The position numbers and the translations under genes were made by a program. DNA of 64,000 bases from Desulfonema magnum (lineage in GTDB: Bacteria; Desulfobacterota; Desulfobacteria; Desulfobacterales; 4be13): assembly GCF_017377395.1 (NCBI RefSeq), contig NZ_CP061800.1, positions 4,981,633 to 5,045,632 on the forward strand, given 5' to 3'. Positions 10,401-19,373 of this stretch are shown here, piece by piece (position 1 is the first letter of the stretch; every line of letters begins with the position of its first letter). Below the pieces are notes generated by a model that was given only the letters and a program-made list of their open reading frames with translations, was not told where the DNA came from and searched no databases.

Positions 10401-11969
10401 ATGACAAATCATTCTGAAACATTGAGGCAAGGGATTCAGCACCACCGGGCTGGCAAACTCAGGGAGGCAGAGTCTGCTTACCGTCGTGTTCTGCAACAGG
10501 ATCCCAATCATCCCGATGCCTTGCATTTGTCCGGCGTAATTGCCCATCAGATGGGAAAGAACACTGTCGCGGCGGACTTTATTCGCAAAGCCATTGCCAA
10601 TAATCCTGAACAGCCCGAGTTTCATACAAACCTCGGAATCGCTCTTGAGATGCTTGGAAAAACAGAAGATGCCATCCGTGCTTATACAGAAGCGTTACAT
10701 CTCAGACGGGATGATGTCAGAACGCTCTGTAATATGGGAAAAGCCCTGATCATTCTGGGGGACTTCGAAGCCGCGACCGAGAAATTACGGAAGGCATTGG
10801 CACTTGATCCGAAATGCGCGGACGCATATAATTACTGGGGGCTTTCCCTGCAACATCAGGGAGAAATTAACGCTGCAATTGAAAAATTCCGGGAGGCTCT
10901 TCGCCTCAGACCGGACTATGCCGAAGCATTGTATAATCTGGCATTATCCGGCAAATATGACTCGGCTGATCATAAAGATATCTCCGATATCCAGACGTTG
11001 CTGAAGCGCCCGGGAATTTCCCGGGAAAATGTCATTCGTCTTGGTTTTGCCCTGGGCAAGATTTATGATGATTGCGGATTATATAAAGAGGCATTTGCCC
11101 ATTATCAGAATGCCAACCGGCTCAGACATAAGAGTTCCCGTTTTAATACCCGGGCGCTTGCTGATTTTATTGACAGGCTTATTCATACATTTGATTCTGA
11201 ATTTTTTGCACAGCAGACAAGATACGGCTCTGATTCCGAACTCCCTGTGTTCATTGTCGGCATGTTACGTTCCGGAACCACCCTGGTGGAACAGATTATC
11301 AGCAGTCATTCCCACGCACATGGAGCCGGAGAGCTGAAAAAAATAGGAGACATGGTCAATGCATTGTCAGCCCGGTTTAAAGGGAAAGTATTGTATCCGG
11401 AGTATGTCAGACACATCAGCGCCAGGGCAATGAACACACTGGCCCGATCCTATGAAGACTGTCTGCGGCGCGGCACTGGCACAGATATTCTCAGAATATC
11501 CGATAAAATGCCCCAGAATTATTTCCATTTGGGGCTGATCAGCCTTTTATTTCCAAAAGCCAGGATTATTCACTGTCGCCGTCATCCCATGGATATCTGC
11601 TTATCTAACTATTTTCAATACTACGGACCAGGATCTGACCCGGCTTATGATCTGGCAGGCATCGGGGCTTATTATCGTCAGTATAAGCGGCTTATGGCAC
11701 ATTGGCGCAAGGTTCTGCCTTTAAAGATGTATGAAATTCAGTACGAGGAGCTGATTGCCAATACCGAAGATAATGTAAGAAGGCTGATCCGTTTTCTTGG
11801 TCTGGAGTGGGAGGAGAGGTGTTTATCGTTTCACCGGAATCCCCGGGCAGTGCAGACCGCAAGCGTCTGGCAGGTCCGTCAGCCCCTTTACACCCGGTCA
11901 GTACATCGTTGGCAGAATTATGAGGATTTTCTGGGGCCGTTGAAAAAAAGCCTGGGGTTTGAAGATTGA
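10401..11969 (+). CDS. TPR-repeat sulfotransferase family protein
   Basis: 522 residues from the ATG at 10401, which follows an AGGAG about 12 bases upstream; an earlier TTG at 10347 gives 18 extra residues without better support. The N-terminal half (about 10-200) has TPR repeats (for example ALRQDPNHPDAL-like and ALRLRPDYAEALYNLA). The C-terminal half is a PAPS-dependent sulfotransferase: FIVGMLRSGTTLVEQIISSH is the 5'-phosphosulfate loop and RIIHCRRHPMDICLSNYF the 3'-phosphate-binding segment. The architecture resembles bacterial homologues of tyrosyl-protein sulfotransferase. Substrate unknown; a protein or polysaccharide acceptor is possible. No signal peptide, so cytoplasmic. Confidence 0.85.
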   Translation: MTNHSETLRQGIQHHRAGKLREAESAYRRVLQQDPNHPDALHLSGVIAHQMGKNTVAADFIRKAIANNPEQPEFHTNLGIALEMLGKTEDAIRAYTEALHLRRDDVRTLCNMGKALIILGDFEAATEKLRKALALDPKCADAYNYWGLSLQHQGEINAAIEKFREALRLRPDYAEALYNLALSGKYDSADHKDISDIQTLLKRPGISRENVIRLGFALGKIYDDCGLYKEAFAHYQNANRLRHKSSRFNTRALADFIDRLIHTFDSEFFAQQTRYGSDSELPVFIVGMLRSGTTLVEQIISSHSHAHGAGELKKIGDMVNALSARFKGKVLYPEYVRHISARAMNTLARSYEDCLRRGTGTDILRISDKMPQNYFHLGLISLLFPKARIIHCRRHPMDICLSNYFQYYGPGSDPAYDLAGIGAYYRQYKRLMAHWRKVLPLKMYEIQYEELIANTEDNVRRLIRFLGLEWEERCLSFHRNPRAVQTASVWQVRQPLYTRSVHRWQNYEDFLGPLKKSLGFED

Positions 11970-11989
11970 AAATAGCGAAATTAAACTGT

Positions 11990-12206
11990 GCCATAATACT
12001 CGATATTGTCCGAACACGGCATGCACCTCATCCAGCAGACTTCTGGTCTCCTCATCGAAAACGGAGAAATCCGTATCCGTCGGAGAAGGTATGTGCCCGG
12101 AACCGTATTTTTTATATTCGGAATACAGTTCAGGGACAGCCGGTCCGTATGTCCATACCTCTATCTCCTCATCAAAGAGAGGCTTGTCATGTATGGCCAG
12201 ATGAAA
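11990..12206 (-). pseudogene. DUF4065 (GepA/SocA/Panacea-like) fragment
   Basis: The leftward frame contains FHLAIHDKPLFDEEIEVW, then TYGPAVPELYSEYKKYG and LLDEVHAVFGQY, the recognisable core of DUF4065, a family of antitoxin/proteolysis-adaptor proteins common in phages and mobile regions. The N-terminus (KLQKLLY-type start) and the C-terminal helix are missing, and the frame runs into unrelated sequence after FGQY. It joins the Rpn-like fragment upstream, so it is a remnant. Confidence 0.65.
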
Positions 12207-12360
12207 CCGTTTCTCATCCACACCCGGAAGAGTTTGTCCGCCAGATGCCCGCCGGTTTCCGCATCACGGGTGATCTGGCGCAGTTCCTTGTCGAGAGAAT
12301 TGTAGCCCCTGCCCCAGTCAATTTTCAAAGCAGTCAGATACGGCGGCAGACAGAACAGCC
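12207..12360 (-). pseudogene. Fragment resembling Rpn/PDDEXK-family protein
   Basis: On the minus strand a frame reads LPPYLTALKIDWGRGYNSLD then KELRQITRDAETGGHLADKL and FRVWMRNG, which resembles the N-terminal part of Rpn-type (recombination-promoting nuclease/YhgA-like) proteins that continue with a WVLIHVEVQ active-site strand. That continuation is absent: the sequence passes directly into the DUF4065 remnant in another frame. Assigned by motif similarity only. Confidence 0.45.
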
Positions 12361-12713
12361 CTCCTCTCCGGATCCTCCTCCGGTATCCGGACGGTTTCCG
12401 GCATGTTCATTTCCTTTGGCAGTGTGCAAAAAAAATGTTTTCCGGTGCGGCAGTTGTCTCAGTCAGATCAGACAATAATTCCCGCTGCCGCCCTCTGCCA
12501 GCTCTTTAGGAAATCGGGCATTCGACGGCATCGGTATCCCGTATCCGTGACACCGGTCTGACCGGGTGAGAGTATGAGGCTGACAAAGGAACATTGGCTG
12601 AGAGATGTGTTTTCAGGTAGTTACATCCCAAGGCTTTCTTCGGAGGGGAATTTCCATCTACTGATTATGACGGGGTGAAAACCTCAGAGGTATGGGGTTC
12701 TGTTTCATTGAGT
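12361..12713. other. Intergenic, no feature recognised
   Basis: No open frame with a credible start, no tRNA and no strong repeat seen, apart from a short AACCTCAGAGGT piece near 12680 that also occurs inside other palindromes (45130, 62220). Confidence 0.4.
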
Positions 12714-12815
12714 TTCAGCAGATCGAAAACTTAGGATTCATCCGGAAAGTTCGGAGTTCCGCCGGCATGACAGACCACCTGAAAGCGGAACTCCGAATTT
12801 TTTTGAGCTGCTGAA
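12714..12815. repeat. TCAGCAGATCGAAA-bounded palindromic element
   Basis: TTCAGCAGATCGAAAA at the left and TTTTGAGCTGCTGAA at the right, enclosing an exact 13 bp inverted pair TTCGGAGTTCCGC (12750-12762) and GCGGAACTCCGAA (12785-12797). It abuts the kinase gene stop and could form its transcript end. Confidence 0.7.
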
Positions 12816-12816
12816 T

Positions 12817-14856
12817 TTATGAAGGCTCCACCCAGTCCGTAAATACGCCTTCAAAGGTGTCTTCGAACACAATAGGCATTTCAGGTAGTTTGTCATATCT
12901 CATGACAGGCTCTTCTGAAAGCTTTTCCCATTCTTCATTGTACATGGCGTTTAAAATGGTATTAAACATGATTTTTAATAATTCATAAGCTGATATCCTC
13001 GGGACATCCTGTTCCAATATTTTTATACGCTCCTCCTGTTCCTGAGCCTGTATTTTCAACTGTTCCAGGTCCCGCAATAATGTTATTATTTTTCCTTTTA
13101 TTTTTTCGGAAGCTTCCGGAATATTATCTCCTTTTTCCCATTTTTCTCTGTACTGGCTGATTTCATGAACTGAACTCTGAATAAGGTTATGACGGTTTTT
13201 TTTATTTCTGAATACGACCTGAGAGGCCACATATTTTCGGATGGCGTTGGCAATATTATCTTTTTCATTAACAACATGTTGTAAGAAAATATCCTGAGCG
13301 TTTTCAGGAATAACCACTTCCACGGCCTTCAGTATTTCCGCGTTTGCGTCTGTTTTTTCTTTAAATTCATTCACCGCGTTCTTCCAGAATATATGACTGC
13401 CTTTTTTAAAAACATCTGTGAGCGACCTTTTTTTTATGGCTGCTTTCCGTGCGGCGCTTGTTATTTTGGACAACACTTTCTTTGTGTTTTCAAACAGACA
13501 TTCTCCGGTGACAATATTGTAAATCATTCCAACGGACGCCTGCCAGTCCTGAAGGTATAAAATGCGGGGCAGGTCATCAAACACATTTTCCAATAATCTG
13601 TTTTTAAACAGATGGGAAGGCGTGGAATAAGAAGGGGTCCCGGCCAGCAGGGGCTGTTCAATTTTTTGATGAGTTTTATCCATGCCCGGATGTCCGAATT
13701 TGACCGCTGTCTCAAAATCTATAAGTCCCAGGGAATAATCTTTCGCGGGCCTTTCCGAATCTCCTACGACAAACAAATTATCAGGTTTCAGATCTCTTAT
13801 TGCCACACCTCTTTCTTTTAACGAAGCTAACAGGCTGATCAGATTGGTTATAATTCCGGAAATCTTTGTCTTGTTTTGTATGAATGTTGTCTTGCTTATA
13901 TAATTCCATATGGCTTTCTTGTAAGCTGAAATATTTTTCTGGTTTTCTTTTATGATTTTTCCGAGCAGCAGATTCAGGTCGGAAATAAAGCCAGAAGGAA
14001 GGCCGTCTTCTTCTTTGACCTTGTTATGAGCCAGATAAACTAAAAACCATTTCTGTTTTTCATAGGCAGATGCAAAATGTCTGTGTTTTTTTATCAATGT
14101 TCTGATTTTTGTTTCGTAATCAGAATAAATCCGGTTCATATCAAAACAAATAGAAAGGTTTTCACTTCCGTATTTTCCCTCAAATCCCAGGATATCCCAT
14201 AAGAGATTGTGAGATCCGATGATCTCCTCATAAATTCTTCTTTTAAAGACTTTTTTATTATGTATGGTGTCCACGACCTGGGAAAGAAAAGAATATTTGG
14301 ACAGATCCATAAAAAATACAAAAGCGTCCTCTATCTTTAAATATTCCTGGAACTCCGAATTTTCTTTCAGCCACTCCACATATTTTTTTTCAAGTTCCAC
14401 AGGTGACAGGGCTGATCCGTCGGGAAATGCGTGTATTTTTTTCAAAATAGCTGTCACCCCGGGAGCCACAAATTCTATTTTCGGAGCCAGCTGAACTGCA
14501 ATACGAGTTTCTGCTCTGACACTCCCGATGTATTCATCAAAATCTGTTATGGGAGACGGCGGAATTTTAACGACAATGAGATTGTCATAAATCACTTTAA
14601 AGCACTTGCTCTTGCTGCCGCTGCCCTCTCCCAGGGTGGCGATTGTCATGCGCCTGGATGCGTATTTGTTTTCAGATTCCAGATACACATGCAGTTCATA
14701 TATATAATCCGGGCCGTTGCTCTGAGGATTGACAGGTATGATTTTCGAAGGTGCCGATTTCGGAGCATCAGATTGAAGCTTATACAGGTTGAGACAAAAC
14801 TCCGCAACGTTCACGATATCACTGTTATTGGAAATAGGGACGCTTTCTGTTTCCAT
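12817..14856 (-). CDS. Protein-kinase-like protein with large insert and coiled-coil tail
   Basis: 679 residues. Kinase features: glycine loop ATLGEGSGSKSKCFKV (about 70-90), VAIK-like lysine in LIVVKIP, a candidate alphaC glutamate in AETRIA, catalytic loop AIRDLKPDN (about 345), metal-binding LIDFETA in place of DFG, and activation segment AGTPSYSTPSHLF. About 200 residues of helical sequence separate the N-lobe from the catalytic loop, far more than in ordinary Ser/Thr kinases. The C-terminal third is helical with a coiled coil (LRDLEQLKIQAQEQEERIKILEQ) and lacks a membrane segment. Probably an active cytoplasmic kinase of a divergent family; target unknown. The Shine-Dalgarno is weak. It stands alone, convergent with the upstream remnants. 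Confidence 0.75.
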   Translation of the reverse strand: METESVPISNNSDIVNVAEFCLNLYKLQSDAPKSAPSKIIPVNPQSNGPDYIYELHVYLESENKYASRRMTIATLGEGSGSKSKCFKVIYDNLIVVKIPPSPITDFDEYIGSVRAETRIAVQLAPKIEFVAPGVTAILKKIHAFPDGSALSPVELEKKYVEWLKENSEFQEYLKIEDAFVFFMDLSKYSFLSQVVDTIHNKKVFKRRIYEEIIGSHNLLWDILGFEGKYGSENLSICFDMNRIYSDYETKIRTLIKKHRHFASAYEKQKWFLVYLAHNKVKEEDGLPSGFISDLNLLLGKIIKENQKNISAYKKAIWNYISKTTFIQNKTKISGIITNLISLLASLKERGVAIRDLKPDNLFVVGDSERPAKDYSLGLIDFETAVKFGHPGMDKTHQKIEQPLLAGTPSYSTPSHLFKNRLLENVFDDLPRILYLQDWQASVGMIYNIVTGECLFENTKKVLSKITSAARKAAIKKRSLTDVFKKGSHIFWKNAVNEFKEKTDANAEILKAVEVVIPENAQDIFLQHVVNEKDNIANAIRKYVASQVVFRNKKNRHNLIQSSVHEISQYREKWEKGDNIPEASEKIKGKIITLLRDLEQLKIQAQEQEERIKILEQDVPRISAYELLKIMFNTILNAMYNEEWEKLSEEPVMRYDKLPEMPIVFEDTFEGVFTDWVEPS

Positions 14857-15220
14857 TTTTCTTAACCCTTGTTATAACTATTCAATGATCATCGGATTTG
14901 AGTCTTTCCGTGCGCAATTTTTGCGTTCGGAATCAGGACAGCACAGATTCTTCTGTTTTCCTCTGAAACTTCAGCAGAACAGGTTGAAAAATGCTGAGTT
15001 GCCGCATGAGCAAATTTGAGCTCGCGAAAAACTGAAATCTGATGGTATCAGGTTTTAAGATAAATCGTTTTAAACCGGCTTATTGTAATCAGGTCATTAA
15101 CTGATGAGGATGAAATCTGATTTCTGAATCTGTATCATGTCTTGCAAAATTCGACAATCAGCAACCGGATATTCGGAATTGTCAGACAAGCAGCGATGTG
15201 TAACCATTTTTGATCTTCTG
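14857..15220. other. Intergenic, no feature recognised
   Basis: 364 bases between the kinase gene start and the isochorismatase stop. No repeat family member and no gene seen. Confidence 0.4.
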
Positions 15221-15742
15221 TCATGAAACTTCGGCTCCGTAGAGTTGTTTCATTCTTTTTAAAGCGAATTCATGAAATTCCGGGTCAAAATCAGCAACCC
15301 CCCTGATGGGAACCGATATTTTATAATCCCGGTTTGCAAGTCCCCCCACCGTGTCCATGACACAGATGGACGTGCAAACCCCCACCACTTCAACCGCATT
15401 CACTCCGGCTGACGCAAGAACATTTTCAAGATCGGTTCCGTAAAAGCCGCTGAAACGTTTTTTGGGAATGATCTTTTCATTTGGCAGGGGAGCAAGTTCG
15501 GGAATGATCTCACTTCCCCGGGATCCCGACACACAGTGTTTGGGAAACCGTTCGAACTCCCTGTCATTCTCGTCATGTGAATCCTGAAGGTAAATGACAA
15601 ATTCGTTGAGATATCTGTATTCTTTAAGCCGTTCCTGAATAAAAGGGACAATGGCCTGCGCTTCTTTGCCACAATAAAGGGTTCCTTTTTCATCAAGAAA
15701 ATCATTTAGCATATCAACAATAATCAGCGCTTTTTCTGACAT
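15221..15742 (-). CDS. Isochorismatase-family cysteine hydrolase (nicotinamidase-like)
   Basis: 173 residues with the family's catalytic triad in place: Asp10 in IIVDMLNDF, Lys94/95 in IPKKRFSGF, and Cys127 in GVCTSICVMDT. The cis-peptide region before the cysteine is VVGVCTS. Members hydrolyse nicotinamide to nicotinate (NAD salvage), isochorismate or small amides; D-H-D-like metal ligands (DSHDEND, about 54-60) favour nicotinamidase-type enzymes, but substrate is not proven. Start ATG at 15740 has AAGGAGG six bases upstream. It is a single-gene unit. Confidence 0.85.
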   Translation of the reverse strand: MSEKALIIVDMLNDFLDEKGTLYCGKEAQAIVPFIQERLKEYRYLNEFVIYLQDSHDENDREFERFPKHCVSGSRGSEIIPELAPLPNEKIIPKKRFSGFYGTDLENVLASAGVNAVEVVGVCTSICVMDTVGGLANRDYKISVPIRGVADFDPEFHEFALKRMKQLYGAEVS

Positions 15743-15845
15743 GATGGCCTCCTTCTTTTCAAAATTTTTTCAATAAAAGCATTGCCTGCCGGATCAGGTG
15801 ATTCAGCCTGTCCGCTTCGAAACAGGTCCGGGGGTCTTACATTTT

Positions 15846-15993
15846 TCAGCAGATCGGAAATTAGCCGGAAGGATCGCTGAAATGAAATGCCGGCAGATGC
15901 CCTTTGGCAGTTGTAATATTTTGAAAACAATGCTGAATTTTCATTTCATCACGCCTGTGGAAATGTGCCTGTGAAAATTTTTCGATCTGCTGA
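15846..15993. repeat. TCAGCAGATCGGAAA-bounded palindromic element
   Basis: TCAGCAGATCGGAAA at 15846-15860 and TTTTCGATCTGCTGA at 15979-15993 are inverted repeats with one mismatch. Inside, GCTGAAATGAAAT pairs roughly with ATTTTCATTTCAT. 15994-16247 has no recognised feature. Confidence 0.75.
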
Positions 15994-16247
15994 TTTTGAA
16001 ATAACATATTCTTTTCATATCCAACTTTAATTATGATATTACGAAAAATCAGTTCTTTCAAGAAGATTTTCTTTCAGATGATAAAGCAGGTTTTTATATA
16101 TCATTCGTCAGTCTCAGTTTATCATAACCAACTTAAATAATTGATATTATAAAGACACACGCTAAACAATCGGAATCAATGATTCCAAATGGTTATCATA
16201 AAACATCTGACAAAAATTCCTTTACTATGGTGATATCCATTTGACTT

Positions 16248-16535
16248 TATATGAAAGTGTCAGGTGTTAAGTGTTAAGTGTTAAGTATCAGGAAAAACTA
16301 CAAAACTTTCATCGTTCGTTGTGACCGGCAGTTCATGGGAGTTTATATGAAAGTGTTAGGTGTCAGGTGTTAGGTGTTAGGAAAAACTACAAAAATTTCA
16401 TTGTTCGTTGTGACCGGCAGATCATGCCCGTTTATGTGAAAGTGTCTGAAGTGACTAAAGTTAATAAAGTGACTGAAGTTAAAAGTTCTTTCATGTTTCG
16501 TTGTGAGCGGACCGCTCATGGCCGTTTATAATAAA
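16248..16535. repeat. GTGTTAG heptamer element, three tandem copies
   Basis: Same unit as at 135-433, again three copies. The third has its heptamers degraded to GTGACTAAAGTTAATAAAG but keeps the CTTTCATGTTTCGTTGTGAG box. Confidence 0.85.
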
Positions 16536-16566
16536 GTTTACCCCGCGTAGTCAAAAAAATATACAA

Positions 16567-16903
16567 TCAGCAGATCGAAAAGTTTCCGGGCCGTCACAGA
16601 GCGGGCACGAGGGACGGGGGAGAAACCCCATATGCATCAGGCTAAGAATGCGGGACGGCTGCCGGACGGGGTTTGCAACCCCGTCCGAAACGTTTGCGGG
16701 CGGCGATCCGGAAAATATTCCGGACGGGGTTGCAAACCCCGTCCGGCAAAATCAGAGTTAATAAAAACAGTAGGTTGTAATCTTAGCCTGATGCATATGG
16801 GGAGAAACCCGGCTTTTCTCGGCCGGGAAGTCCCCGTCCGGGAAAAAAACCCCGGGTTTCTTTGCAGTCCCGCACACAGTCCGGAAACTTTCCGATCTGC
16901 TGA
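16567..16903. repeat. 337 bp nested palindromic (MITE-like) element
   Basis: Outer arms of 23 bp (TCAGCAGATCGAAAAGTTTC plus CGG and its complement) end at 16903 with one mismatch. Inside these lies a second inverted pair, CCCCATATGCATCAGGCTAA at about 16626 and its complement ending near 16801, and inside that two GGACGGGGTTGCAAACCCCG-type palindromes (16670-16690 and 16721-16745). A CCGGGTTTC hairpin like that of the AAGTACCCG elements sits at 16800-16865. No open frame of interest. Confidence 0.85.
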
Positions 16904-17185
16904 CAATAGCATCCGAAAAAAAATAGCACATATTCAGTGGCCCCGGAGTTGAGAAAAAGTTTGACTTTCCTTTTTCAATATAGTGATTAGCTTTGTTTTT
17001 AAGAACACAGACCACCAGCTTAAACTGGAATACTGCGTTGTTTTGAAGTTCTTTACCATGAAAATATATAACCAGAGATGAAAATTTTTCATGGATGTTC
17101 TGAGCTGGCTGGCAGAATGAAAAAATTTTGAGAGTAATCTTTTTTTTATTACGCTCAGAGAATATAATGACAAGGGAGGTCAACT

Positions 17186-18016
17186 ATGTGGGAATACACA
17201 GATAAAGTTAAAGATCATTTCCTTAATCCGCGTAATGTGGGAGTGATTGACGATGCTGACGGTACAGGGGAAGTCGGTTCCCTGGCATGCGGAGATGCCT
17301 TGAAACTGACCTTTAAACTTGACGATAACGGTAAAATCAACGATGCGAAATTTCAGACTTTCGGATGCGCAAGTGCCATTGCATCTTCCTCTGCCCTGAC
17401 AGAAATGCTCAAGGGGATGACGCTGGAAGAAGCCGAAAAAATAACAAACGATGATATTGCAGCGTATCTCGGGGGCCTTCCCAAAGAAAAAATGCACTGC
17501 TCTGTAATGGGGCGCGACGCGCTTGAAAAAGCAATTGTCTGTTACCGAGGTGAGCCGGAAAAGAAAATTGAAGGTGAGATTGTCTGCGAGTGTTTCGGCG
17601 TGACGGATCTGGAAATCGAGCGGGTGATCAAAGAGAACGGTCTTATAGCCATTGAAGATGTGACGGATTATATCAAAGCGGGCGGGGGCTGCGGCAACTG
17701 CCATGAAAAAATCCAGATGACTCTCGACACAATTATGGGAAAGGATATGTCAGAAAAGAAAAAAGCTGTAAAACTGACCAATATCCAAAAAATAAAACTG
17801 ATCGAAGAAACCCTGGAACGGGAAATCAAACCTGGCCTGAAACAGGACGGCGGTAATATTGAACTTGTTGATGTTGACGGAGACAGGGTTTTTGTGAAGC
17901 TGCTCGGCACATGCGCGGGGTGCAGCATTTCCCAGGTTACGCTCAAGGATTATGTGGAGAAGAAGCTCCGTGAATTTGTCGCACCTGATCTTGTGGTGGA
18001 GGAGGTGAAGTCATGA
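17186..18016 (+). CDS. nifU: Fe-S cluster assembly scaffold NifU, three-domain form
   Basis: 276 residues in the full NifU order: an IscU-like scaffold (about 1-125) with cysteines in SLACGD, FGCASA and HCSVMG; a central [2Fe-2S] domain (about 135-185) with VCECFG and GGGCGNC; and a C-terminal Nfu domain with TCAGCS. It assembles clusters from sulfur supplied by NifS and iron, and hands them on. GGGAGG lies seven bases before the ATG. The stop overlaps the nifS start by ATGA, so the pair is translationally coupled. No nitrogenase genes are nearby, so here it probably serves general Fe-S assembly, as in other sulfate reducers. Confidence 0.95.
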   Translation: MWEYTDKVKDHFLNPRNVGVIDDADGTGEVGSLACGDALKLTFKLDDNGKINDAKFQTFGCASAIASSSALTEMLKGMTLEEAEKITNDDIAAYLGGLPKEKMHCSVMGRDALEKAIVCYRGEPEKKIEGEIVCECFGVTDLEIERVIKENGLIAIEDVTDYIKAGGGCGNCHEKIQMTLDTIMGKDMSEKKKAVKLTNIQKIKLIEETLEREIKPGLKQDGGNIELVDVDGDRVFVKLLGTCAGCSISQVTLKDYVEKKLREFVAPDLVVEEVKS

Positions 18017-19191
18017 ATATCATTTATCTGGACAACAACGCGACCACACAGGTTGCCCCGGAGGTATTGGAGGAGATGCTTCCTTATTTTAGTGAATTTT
18101 ATGGCAATCCTTCAAGTATGTATAATTTTGCCGGACAGACCGCACACAAGCTGGAAGAGGCACGCTCAAAAGTGGCGTCGCTTCTGGGGGCCTCGTCTGA
18201 GGAGATCGTTTTTACCAGCTGCGGCACGGAAAGCGACAACACCGCAATTCAGACAGCAATTTTGTCAAATCCTGATAAGAAGCACATCATTACCACCAGG
18301 GTCGAGCATCCCGCGGTAAAGAATATGGGAGAATACCTTTCGGGAAAAGGATACCGGGTGACATCTGTGCCAGTTGACAGCAAGGGCCGCCTTGATCTTG
18401 ATTATCTTTATAAAAACCTTAGTGATGACACCGCTATTGTCAGTGTCATGTGGGCAAACAATGAAACCGGCGTGATTTTTCCCATAGAAGAGATTGCTCA
18501 GGCTGTAAAGGAAAAGGGAATTGTTTTTCACACGGACGCGGTTCAGGCCGTGGGAAAGATCCCCATTGATGTCAGCAGTACCAGTGTTGATATGCTTTCA
18601 ATTTCCGGCCATAAGCTTCATGGTCCCAAAGGGATTGGCGTGCTTTATGTGCGCAAAGGCACTAAATTTTTTCCGTTCATGATTGGCGGACATCAGGAAG
18701 GCGGACGAAGAGGCGGGACAGAAAATGTCGCTTCCATCGCGGGCCTTGGAAAAGCATGCGAACTGGCTGCTGCTCATATGGAAGAGGAAAATACCCGGGT
18801 CAAGGCGTTAAGAGACAGGCTTGAAAGCGAGCTGTTGAAACGTATCCCAAATGCCAAGATCAACGGAGACACAGATAACCGCCTCCCCAATACCACAAGC
18901 ATCGGCTTTGACTATGTGGAAGGCGAATCCATCCTGCTGATGATGAATGAACTGGGGATTTGCGCCTCGTCAGGCTCGGCATGTACGTCCGGCTCGCTTG
19001 AACCGTCCCATGTTCTGCGTGCAATGGGCGTACCTTTTACCGCTGCCCACGGCTCAATACGTTTCAGCCTGAGTGTTTACAATACAGAAAAAGACATTGA
19101 TGTTGTCATTGAAAAACTTCCGCCCATTATCCAACGGCTGCGGGAAATGTCTCCTTTCTGTGAAGCCGGAAACTTGAAACTTGAAACTTGA
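18013..19191 (+). CDS. nifS: Cysteine desulfurase NifS
   Basis: 392 residues, PLP-dependent. It opens MNIIYLDNNATTQVAPEVLE; the PLP lysine is in SISGHKLHGPKG and the catalytic cysteine in SSGSACTSGSLEPSHVLRAM, the NifS/IscS type (group I). It takes sulfur from cysteine and passes it to NifU. Starts inside the last codons of nifU. The C-terminus is odd: after the natural end near REMSPFC come EAGNLKLET, encoded by the first heptamers of the following repeat tract; the same peptide occurs in the kinase linker at 59.6 kb. Together with cysE and cysK downstream it forms a cysteine supply and use cluster. Confidence 0.95.
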   Translation: MNIIYLDNNATTQVAPEVLEEMLPYFSEFYGNPSSMYNFAGQTAHKLEEARSKVASLLGASSEEIVFTSCGTESDNTAIQTAILSNPDKKHIITTRVEHPAVKNMGEYLSGKGYRVTSVPVDSKGRLDLDYLYKNLSDDTAIVSVMWANNETGVIFPIEEIAQAVKEKGIVFHTDAVQAVGKIPIDVSSTSVDMLSISGHKLHGPKGIGVLYVRKGTKFFPFMIGGHQEGGRRGGTENVASIAGLGKACELAAAHMEEENTRVKALRDRLESELLKRIPNAKINGDTDNRLPNTTSIGFDYVEGESILLMMNELGICASSGSACTSGSLEPSHVLRAMGVPFTAAHGSIRFSLSVYNTEKDIDVVIEKLPPIIQRLREMSPFCEAGNLKLET

Positions 19192-19356
19192 AACTTGGAA
19201 CTTGGAACTTGAGACTGGAAACTTGGAACTTGGAACTTGGAACTTGGAATTTGGAATTTGGAACTTGGAACTGAAAACCGGAAGCTGAAAGATTGAAAGC
19301 TTTCGAATTTCCAGTTTCCAGTTTCAAGTTTCCAGTTTCAAATTTCAAGTTTCAAA
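19160..19356. repeat. Heptamer tract, two opposed arrays between nifS and cysE
   Basis: About 16 CTTGGAA/CTTGAAA heptamers run up to a small GAAAGCTTTC palindrome near 19300, followed by about seven TTTCCAG/TTTCAAG heptamers in the opposite sense, so the whole can fold back on itself. It overlaps the 3' end of nifS and separates it from cysE. Confidence 0.88.
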
Positions 19357-19373
19357 ACAGGGAGGGTTTTAAG

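Noticed and set aside
17186-19191. nif gene cluster for nitrogen fixation
   Set aside because: Only nifU and nifS are present, together with cysteine synthesis genes; no nifHDK or other nif genes in the window.
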